Part shown: piece by piece, positions 56,457 to 64,000 of the stretch | How positions within the stretch are numbered: position 1 is the first letter of the stretch | Layout: every line of letters starts with the position of its first letter | Source: Oopsacas minuta | Lineage: Eukaryota > Porifera > Hexactinellida > Lyssacinosida > Leucopsacidae | Assembly: GCA_024704765.1 (NCBI GenBank) | Contig: JAKMXF010000133.1 | Coordinates: 496,001 to 560,000 of the forward strand | Direction: 5' to 3' | DNA: 64,000 nt | Notes under the pieces: generated by a model | The model's input: only the letters and a program-made list of their open reading frames with translations | Told to the model about the DNA's origin: nothing | The model's database searches: none | Position numbers and translations under genes: made by a program

Positions 56457-57692
56457 ATGCTGAAACAATTGTCAGGCATACGAGTACTTGATCTCACCCG
56501 CATTCTAGCTGGCCCTTATGCATCTATGATTCTCGGAGACCTCGGGGCTGAGATTATTAAAATCGAACGTCCAATTGTTGGAGACGAGACAAGGAGGTTG
56601 GGCCCTCCCTTCCTAGGCCCTGAGAGTATTTACTTCCTGGCTATCAATAGGAATAAGAAGAGCGTTGCAGTGGATATCACCATTGAAAAGGGCCAGAATA
56701 TTATACAAGATTTAGCTACAAAATCACATGTACTTATTGAAAATTTTGTTCCTGGAAAACTCAATCAATTTAATCTTGATTATCATTCTATTGCTAAGAA
56801 AAATCCTAATCTGATTTACTGTTCTCTCACTGGATTTGGCCAGACCGGTGCATACGCAACTCGCCCCGGGTTCGACCTGTTAGCTCAAGGTATAGGCGGT
56901 CTACTTAACGTCACAGGTCCCGAGGGGGGAGAGCCTATCAGACCTGGGATTGCTCTTATCGATATTATAACTGGATTATATGCTAATATTTCTATCTTAT
57001 CTGCTCTCAGAGAAATTGAAATGAATAATTCAAATGGTAAATGGATAGACTGTAATCTTCTTGCTTCTCAGCTTGCTGTACTATCAACTCTTGCAGCTAG
57101 CTATCTAAATACGGGAGAAGTTGGCAAGAAATATGGCTCAGCTCATCCCAGTATAGTCCCCTATCAAGCTTACAAAACAATTGATGGCTACTATGTATTG
57201 GCTTGTGTCAGTGATAAAAATTTCTTTGAATTATGCGACGTATTAGAATTGGGAAAAATTAAGTATAATGCGAAGTTTAAGACGAATAAAGATCGTGTAG
57301 TGAATAGGTTAGAGCTACTTTCGCTCATGCAAGACAAAATGAAAATGAAGAGTAATAGTGAATGGGGGATAGTGTTGAGACAGGTTGCATTTGCACATGG
57401 ACCAGTTAATGATTTTAAAGCAGTATTTTCTGATCCAAATATTATGCAAATGAATTTGATACAAACTTGTATGCATGCAACTGCTGGAGAGTTAAAAGTG
57501 GTCGGCTCACCGATTAAATTCTATGATAATAATAACCAACAGTTTTCAGCTCAGGATTCGGATAGCACTGCTCTACCACCCCCAATACTTGGAGAACACA
57601 CAAGAAAAGTATTGACAGATGTATTAAACTATTCACAGAACCACATTGATGACCTCGTTAGAGATGAAATTATTCAAGAATCCATCTTGTGA
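56457..57692 (+). CDS. SUGCT: Succinyl-CoA:glutarate CoA-transferase
   Basis: A single exon of 411 aa in the family III CoA-transferase fold. It begins GIRVLDLTRILAGPYASM and GDLGAEIIKIERP, then GPPFLGPESIYFLAINRNKKS, ENFVPGKLNQFNLDY, SLTGFGQTGAYATRPGFDLL (the Asp after GF is the catalytic nucleophile in this family), GGLLNVTGPEGGEPIRPGIA and DCNLLASQ. The NRNKKS and DCNLL blocks fit human SUGCT better than bacterial Frc/CaiB. It activates glutarate with succinyl-CoA in mitochondria. Human SUGCT is about 440 aa with a targeting leader; here the ATG starts right at the mature domain, so a leader exon may be missing from this model. Confidence 0.93.
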   Translation: MLKQLSGIRVLDLTRILAGPYASMILGDLGAEIIKIERPIVGDETRRLGPPFLGPESIYFLAINRNKKSVAVDITIEKGQNIIQDLATKSHVLIENFVPGKLNQFNLDYHSIAKKNPNLIYCSLTGFGQTGAYATRPGFDLLAQGIGGLLNVTGPEGGEPIRPGIALIDIITGLYANISILSALREIEMNNSNGKWIDCNLLASQLAVLSTLAASYLNTGEVGKKYGSAHPSIVPYQAYKTIDGYYVLACVSDKNFFELCDVLELGKIKYNAKFKTNKDRVVNRLELLSLMQDKMKMKSNSEWGIVLRQVAFAHGPVNDFKAVFSDPNIMQMNLIQTCMHATAGELKVVGSPIKFYDNNNQQFSAQDSDSTALPPPILGEHTRKVLTDVLNYSQNHIDDLVRDEIIQESIL

Positions 57693-60600
57693 ATGAAAAT
57701 TTGAGTAATTAAATTTTGGCTATAAATTATTTATTGGAATTCCAATTGCTGGTTAAACTATTCTCCCATTCTCGTGGCCTTTTAGAATTTATTGAATGAG
57801 CTATTCTTAAGTGTTCCTATAGACTATTTAATGACCACAGCATACTACACTTTTCAAGCTATTGTTTATGTATATTGTTCCATTCCTCATGAATAGTTAT
57901 TTAAAATTTACTGATGGAATGTAGGCAATAGTAAGTAAGTCACCTCCCTTTACATTTTATGTAAAAATTTTATCGTATGGCTTTGTAATTCTCGTTTTAT
58001 TACTTGTTGTTGGGTAATAATAATCCTTAGAAAATATTCGTACATAATTATTTCCGAATCTCTGGAATTGAATAGTTCGGCTTCCAATTGCTCACTGGAA
58101 ACTAACAATTCTATTCGGAATCTATTCTATCAATTATTGGATATTTCTATGGTTAATTCATTTTACTAATATTTCCATCTTGAATTAATATATTCAGTTT
58201 ACCTTTGCACTGTTTAGCTAAGTAGAGATAGCAATTATTCCTCTGTTATCGCATTCATTTATGGTGTAGTATTTTCGCTGATTAATATATTAGTTGATTG
58301 GATAAATGTAGATGAAATATCTCAGAAGTAAGGTCTTATGAGTGAAGATTATTTTAAGATATCTGCCATACAAGCTGGTAAACTCTACACGTGAATGTAA
58401 TTACTTTTATTTCATTTAATATATTAGTTGATTATTTTACCAATTTAATATCACCCGCAGTGTTTCCGATAATTTTATGAAGAATCAGACTAATTTCTAA
58501 TTATTTCCATAATTTGTATTCTGAACGCGATTTAAAACCCAAATTTTGTATCGCCTGAATCAGCAATTGATAGTATGATTAATTAACTTTGGTTTCAACT
58601 TCTATGCCAGGTCAACATTCCACTTATAATTTATTTATATTCAACCTCCTAACTAATTAAGTGGTATTCTTGATTATTTGCTTTGATATATCTTTATGCA
58701 AACAAGTGAAACAACTTATCTAATTGTATAAGACTCCTGTTCGTAGATTCACCAATTACATTACACTTAACATGTAACTTGATTAATATACATTATCCTG
58801 TTATATTTTGACACGATAGTTGTCCCAATTAATAAGCTCAGCTGTTTCTATAATATTCTGTAGAGTAATTGTGGACCAATTCATATTAGGTCAGTATATC
58901 TACAAAATCGCGCATCTTCATCATCACTAACATTGGCTTCACACACTCCATCTTTGATATCGCAATTTTCTGCGATAATAATTATTGTTAAAATTTCTAA
59001 TTGAAAAATTTTATTGTTCTTTTTACTTGATATAAAACTTTATATGGTTTTATGTGTTAAATATTATGTAAATACAAATGAACCCTCGTTCAAAACATTT
59101 CATTTCTAACCTAAGTATAATTGAGTTATTGTGATTAAACAGTATTAGTGTAATATCTACATTTCTCATGTGTATGGCAAAATGTTAGTAATTTGTTAAG
59201 TTTGAGGGAGAACATGTCATTACTTTATTCTTTGTTTATTTTGAATTTCAATTATGTTTCTTCGTCCATAGAGAACACCTGATAAAACACTTGGACATTG
59301 TACAGGTCGCATTGAGCATACTATCCAAAGATTGTGCTAATTTTATTAAGCTACCATTTTTGGTTATTATTTTCAGGACATCTGCCTAGACACGAAAATC
59401 AAAATTTATTTGTAATTATCCATAACATTACATAAAAAAATATTTATGTCTCAGATATTAATCATAGTGTATTATAGTTTGGAATATTTGTGGAAACTAT
59501 GTATCCTATAGAATCTGGTTGTATTGTCTTGAAGGAGCTGGGGCTAAACAGATAACCCCAATGTGATTAGGAATATTTTTGTTAAAAGGACTTTGTTTAT
59601 TCAATTGTTTCCCTGTCTATTTTGTCTGGACAGCTCTATCTATCAAATATTACAAGCTATTTTTGGCGAAATAATTAACCTTGTTAGTATATGTCTTCTA
59701 CAGACCTGTCTAGTTATATTAGTATAGTTCTCTCAATTAGAGTTGTCCCTTAAACATGACTGAACTCTCTATCTCACTTGCTGATTAGATTTATAAGAAT
59801 TTGGCAATAACTGATACATAGACACGGCTAGACGTTAACTATGCATCTATAATTGGCACTTACAATGTATTACCAAAGATACTTATCCTTCGATTGCTTA
59901 GTTCTCTCTTGAGAGAGAACAATGGGGATTTGTACAAATTAATAACTATTCTATTCTATAATATCTGCCTCTCATCTAATACCGATATAATTGGTATTAT
60001 CTAATAAACTCTGGGATACATCATGTTTGTGAAGCTATTTTATCAAATTTATCCAATTATCTAAAACTTAATGTTTACTACAAGCAGTATCATAGTTTTA
60101 ACTTTTTACCAATTGAATATATTGCGTGTTAACCAGCTGATATTCTGTAATACCATTATTCTTTATAAATATTGACTCTACTCATTCCAAGTTATAATAC
60201 TAGATGTATCATACTTCTAATCATAGCAATATAACGAACAATACACTAGTTATGACCTGGCTATTACAGGAATATTGCAGGAATAATCATAGTCAACTCG
60301 GCTTAATCGATACACTTTTCCAAGAAGGATACACACCCAATGATAATGTACACAAAATTTGGTTTAATCAGGGTATCTGTATATTAGGACAAATTGCCTG
60401 GAACGAACTCTATTTCATACATCATTTGGGAAAATTTATATTATACTTATTGTAGACAATAAAATCTAGAAATCTGAAGTAATGTCTAGTAGACAGAATA
60501 GCTGAACATATTAGGAAATACATAGATAGGCTATAGCTACAAAGTTCAAACCGGGGTTAGTATTGATATGTTTATTCGTATAAGAATGCATTACATTACA

Positions 60601-61807
60601 TTTATCAGTGATTTCTCATTGATTGGTAATCATTAATTCAGGTGTTAGTTACATTAATGTTCTTAATGAGAATTAACCTAGACTGAAGAGTGAAAACACG
60701 CTTACAGGGATATAGCGAAAACACGAGTATAACATAGTATACTTAAACTTACAGATATTTAATACAAGTAGCAGGCAAATTGAATTGGTCAGGTTATGCT
60801 GTGTATGTTTTGTACCAACTCCTACGGGCTACCGCCATAAATTCCTGCGGAATAATTATAATAACTTATGTTAGAAGTTTCCCATGGAACTATAAATCTA
60901 TGATCCGAATCAAGAAATATTACACCGATTTAAATCCTGAAACCCTCGACTATCCATCATCTGTTATTGAGCTATTAGTAACTTTAATTAACAATAATGG
61001 AATAGTAAATTTGACTGGTGTGAATATCTGACCTTGAATAATAGGAATTCTTATAGTAAATGACGGAAGAATTTATGTTTAAGGTACCAAAGAAAAGCTT
61101 TTCATATCATTTCGTTATTCATTTCATTTTACCTGAATTCTTGTACTCCATTGAATAACTATCCATGCGTGTAATGTAATGTTTCTCATTGAATGCTAAG
61201 ATATTGGAATTTGCTCTCTGTCTAGTTATTTGATCTGAACTGAGCTTTCTTTATCAAATTTCGAGTAAGCTTCCAGAATTCTCTGAAATAACACTCAGAT
61301 TAGATGTCTATTAATCTGGAAGGTTACTTACTTGGAATCTCAATGTATTACATGCTCTTCTAATCTTTGGCAATAAGATGAAAGAAAAGTCCATGTATAA
61401 TTAATGGACATATTAATAATATTCATTACTATGTATTTGTATAAAATAATAATATTAATAATATTCCTAAGCTACAATGTGACTCTCTCCTTGTGCTCTA
61501 ACTACAAAATGTTAGCTGAGAATTTATCCCAAAACTGATATGAATTTTTAGAAACCTGCTACAACAATTCTTCCAAATGCTTGACTCTCAAATGGTAGTT
61601 GAGTATGTCACAAGCGTATAAAATTGTATGGCTCTGCTTACGTAAAAATGCATAGAATTGCTGGAGATTTATGAACCACAAATTCTAATTACTTATTCAC
61701 ACATTCAGATACTGTACAATTAATTATCAACATAAAGATACCTTGTTTTAATTCTTGATATCGTAACGAAGATAATATATATTTTTATCCAGTTTATTAG
61801 AAGATAA
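57693..61807. other. 4.1 kb region without a supported gene
   Basis: Very AT-rich. Two 83-codon frames, 60204-60455 and 60780-61031, have no recognised motif and I do not call them. No tRNA, tandem repeat or clear transposon end was seen. It is by far the longest empty stretch in the window and sits between two same-strand genes, so it may be regulatory or hold non-coding RNA or decayed elements. Confidence 0.5.
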
Positions 61808-62671
61808 ATGGCAGAGAGGAAGGCAGTGAACAAATACTACCCACCCGAATGGTCTCCAAGCAAAGGGTCCATCAATAAATTCAGGAAATCGCACCCTCTC
61901 CGCGACAGGGCCCGCAAACTCCACAAAGGAATCATGATAGTTAGATTCGAATTACCCTACAACATATGGTGTGAGGGCTGTGGGAGCCATGTAGCCATGG
62001 GGGTGAGATATAATGCCGAGAAATCAAGAACTGGATTCTATTACACTACTCCTATTTATAAGTTTCGTATGAAATGTCATTTGTGTGACAGTCACTTCGA
62101 AATTCAAACTGATCCTAAGAATTTTGATTACGAAGTAATCTCTGGCGCTTCACGGAAGAATGAGAGATGGAATCATGTAGAGGGAGAAACGATAGCTGTA
62201 GGAGATAGCGAGGAAAAAGAGAAGATTAATACAGACCCTATGTATGCTCTGGAGCATGTAGTTGATGATAAAACCAAGGGAGAATCATATAACCCAAGTT
62301 TGAAAGAAATTTATAGATCTTCTCTGTGTATGGACAAAGACTATGCGGTAAATTCTCTAATTAGGAAACATTTTAGAGGTGAAAAGAGAGAGTTACAAGC
62401 ACAGGAGAAAATTGATCAAGCCTTGAAGGAAAAATGTTCAATTGATATACCACTGTTGCCAGAAAACCCAAAAGATATTAAATTAGCGAAAACAATAAAA
62501 TTTGGTCAAATTAAGAAAAGGAAGAAGATTAAGTTGAAATCTCAGAATATTTTTGGTAAAATCCGAAATGGCAAATTTGATAAATTCCAATTGATACCCA
62601 ATACAAAATCTGCCACAACTTCTCCCTCAATCTCAAAACTCAAGAAATCCGAACTTGTACGCTCTTCATAA
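61808..62671 (+). CDS. YJU2B: YJU2B (CCDC130), CWC16-family splicing factor
   Basis: A single exon of 287 aa. The start MAERKAVNKYYPPEWSPSKG matches CCDC130 rather than its paralog YJU2. The CWC16 core follows: HPLRDRARKLHKGIMIVRFE, LPYNIWCEGCGSHVAMGVRY, and CHLCDSHFEIQTDP; CxxC pairs (CEGC, CHLC) bind zinc. DPMYALEHVV and AVNSLIRKHFRGEKR are also conserved. The C-terminal third is lysine-rich. Yju2/Cwc16 proteins join the spliceosome at the first catalytic step; the metazoan YJU2B role is less defined. Human CCDC130 is about 396 aa, so the tail is shorter here. Confidence 0.94.
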   Translation: MAERKAVNKYYPPEWSPSKGSINKFRKSHPLRDRARKLHKGIMIVRFELPYNIWCEGCGSHVAMGVRYNAEKSRTGFYYTTPIYKFRMKCHLCDSHFEIQTDPKNFDYEVISGASRKNERWNHVEGETIAVGDSEEKEKINTDPMYALEHVVDDKTKGESYNPSLKEIYRSSLCMDKDYAVNSLIRKHFRGEKRELQAQEKIDQALKEKCSIDIPLLPENPKDIKLAKTIKFGQIKKRKKIKLKSQNIFGKIRNGKFDKFQLIPNTKSATTSPSISKLKKSELVRSS

Positions 62672-63142
62672 GAGATGTTAATATATTTTTCAATAATGTA
62701 TGATTAAATTACTGAAGCAGTTCTTCATGGATTTTGTTAGTTGCATTTATGTGTGTCTTATTTAATACATTTCACAAACGTTTACAACTCCTCTTCTATC
62801 TGGTTTGTTTTTTATCATGTTGCAAAACAGGCTATTTATTTGTCTTTTACATGACTTCCCCTTTTCTTAATTAAGAGACAACATTGAGTCTGTTCCGCTC
62901 TGTTAATTAATCAAGTTCCCTAAAAGGTGCTAAGAATTTATGTTGCTGCAGGAAAGAGATTGAATCTTCATTGATATTATCCCTGGTCGTAGTCTGTCTT
63001 GTTGAATATTATGGGTACTTTCACCTCACGTTATTTCGGTATATAGAAATAGAAAATACCAGCTTACATCGTCGATAAATTGTTATCTGTACAAGTTGGT
63101 AAATACACTGCGTATTATTTGTTCTCTGCAATATCTAGCCAA
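62672..63142. other. Intergenic, YJU2B 3' end to IFT88 promoter
   Basis: About 470 AT-rich bases with no gene or repeat that I recognise. Confidence 0.4.
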
Positions 63143-64000
63143 ATGCAAAATTTGCATCTAGCCCCTGACAATGATGAAGATGACTTGTACATCTTTGAAG
63201 ATGCTCAGCATCAAGATCTTGATTTAGACATGTTAGATCAAGACGAAGGGTTTCAGAAAGCAGTAAAGACCAGCTATGCTAACAGACCCCCTCTACCTGG
63301 TGCTCTAAGTGCAAGAGGACTCCCTAATACCGCGGCGAAAGGGGCTCCGGAAGGGACAGCAGCTGGGAATAGGGAGGGTCCCGCACGCCCTATGACAGCG
63401 ATCAGAGGGGCCGGGTTCACTAGTACAACCAGTCAACCCGCTATCGTTGGATTCAATGAGCAGACCATGGCACCCATCAAGGATAAATCTGAAGAAACTC
63501 CTGAAGATGCAATCAAATTGTTAGAAAAGAGGATAAATGAATTACTGGAGGAGAGTGCTATTCTAGAGAGCAGAGGACAACATAAGGAGGCACTGGACAA
63601 GGCGAAAGATGCCGCGAGGAAGGAACGAATACTCTGTACACAACGAGATCAAGCTTCTTTCAGCGATCAGATCAATCTAGACCTCACATACTATGCCCTA
63701 TTCAATCTAGCTAACCAGTACCGATCTAACCAGCTATACTCCGAAGCACTTAACGCCTACCTTATGATAGTAAAGAACAAACTATTCAATAACGGAAGCC
63801 GTCTCAGAGTGAATATGGGTAATGTATATTTTGCTCAGAAGAAATACCTACAAGCAGTTAAGATGTACCAAATGGCATTAGATCAAATATCTGATCAGCA
63901 TCACAAACACATAAGAGCTAAAATCCTAAAGAATATAGGATCTGCTCTACTGTCTATGGGTAGATATCAGGACGCTATTACCTCGTTTGAACAAGCAATG
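63143..64000 (+). CDS. IFT88: IFT88, N-terminal part (runs off the window)
   Basis: Open from ATG 63143 to the last base, 286 codons with no stop and no clear intron. The start MQNLHLAPDNDEDDLY matches IFT88/Polaris. Then come an acidic segment, a low-complexity region (about 45-110, with RPMTAIRGAGFTS as in IFT88), a helical stretch (AIKLLEKRINELLEESAI), DKAKDAARKERILCTQRDQA and the first TPRs (INLDLTYYALFNLANQYRSN, VNMGNVYFAQKKYLQAVKMY, KNIGSALLSMGRYQDAITSF). IFT88 is a core IFT-B subunit needed to build cilia. The full protein is about 820-830 aa, so roughly 540 residues lie beyond the window. The start is close to human (MMQNVHLAPETDEDDLY). Confidence 0.95.
   Translation, partial: MQNLHLAPDNDEDDLYIFEDAQHQDLDLDMLDQDEGFQKAVKTSYANRPPLPGALSARGLPNTAAKGAPEGTAAGNREGPARPMTAIRGAGFTSTTSQPAIVGFNEQTMAPIKDKSEETPEDAIKLLEKRINELLEESAILESRGQHKEALDKAKDAARKERILCTQRDQASFSDQINLDLTYYALFNLANQYRSNQLYSEALNAYLMIVKNKLFNNGSRLRVNMGNVYFAQKKYLQAVKMYQMALDQISDQHHKHIRAKILKNIGSALLSMGRYQDAITSFEQAM

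Noticed and set aside
56101-56463. 120-codon frame before SUGCT
   Set aside because: Residue content (Tyr, Cys, Asn runs) reflects AT-rich noncoding DNA, and it overlaps the SUGCT start in another frame.
60204-61031. Two 83-codon plus-strand frames (60204-60455, 60780-61031)
   Set aside because: AT-biased composition, no domain, no splice link that I could support, and no resemblance to a known family. KIWFNQ in the first recalls a homeobox but the rest of that motif is absent.

Overview
The window is nuclear DNA of an animal, most likely a sponge. It is AT-rich. Genes carry many short introns of about 50-250 bases with GT..AG ends, and intergenic gaps are mostly under 600 bases. A giant membrane receptor made of SRCR and CCP/sushi domains is of the kind known from sponge aggregation receptors. 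Axonemal dynein, IFT, Syk-type kinase and GRK genes place it in Metazoa. The sponge assignment is inference; no rRNA or mitochondrial marker is present.

Layout: a TSSK-like kinase (512-1387); a 32-exon receptor with 26 SRCR domains (1827-14232); GNL1 (14503-16720); NPLOC4 (17101-19937); EIF2B1 (20107-21384); an intronless Arf-like GTPase fused to a duplicated unnamed domain (21511-23049); a GRK4/5/6-type kinase (23547-25499); ADPRH (25986-27650) with an antisense tRNA-Arg(ACG) in its first intron; a GAL3ST-like sulfotransferase on the minus strand (27915-29207); DNAI4/WDR78 (29613-37022) with an intronless LRR-EGF gene inside intron 4; a Syk-like tyrosine kinase with three SH2 domains (37396-48172) whose introns hold three complete genes (a TIL/spondin secreted protein, ALG12 and NLE1); NAA15 (48705-52471); a complete non-autonomous hAT element (52874-53683); an orphan PH-like protein (54616-55824); SUGCT (56457-57692); a 4.1 kb stretch without a supported gene; YJU2B (61808-62671); and the 5' part of IFT88 (63143-64000, runs off the end).

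Exon models were built by reading splice sites by eye. Every multi-exon model keeps frame to a single stop: SRCR receptor 3231 aa, DNAI4 853 aa, NAA15 850 aa, three-SH2 kinase 732 aa, NPLOC4 657 aa, GNL1 656 aa, GRK 582 aa, ADPRH 444 aa, EIF2B1 322 aa, TSSK-like 271 aa.

The genes do not form one pathway. There are housekeeping genes (GNL1, NPLOC4, EIF2B1, ALG12, NLE1, NAA15, YJU2B, SUGCT), cilium/sperm genes (TSSK-like, DNAI4, IFT88), and surface or signalling genes (SRCR receptor, LRR-EGF protein, TIL-spondin protein, GRK, Syk-like kinase). Small pogo/Tigger-like MITEs with TA target sites lie almost only in introns. The observations most worth following are the three-SH2 Syk-like kinase with its nested genes, the Arf fusion protein with altered GTPase residues, and the 13-exon internal duplication of the SRCR receptor.
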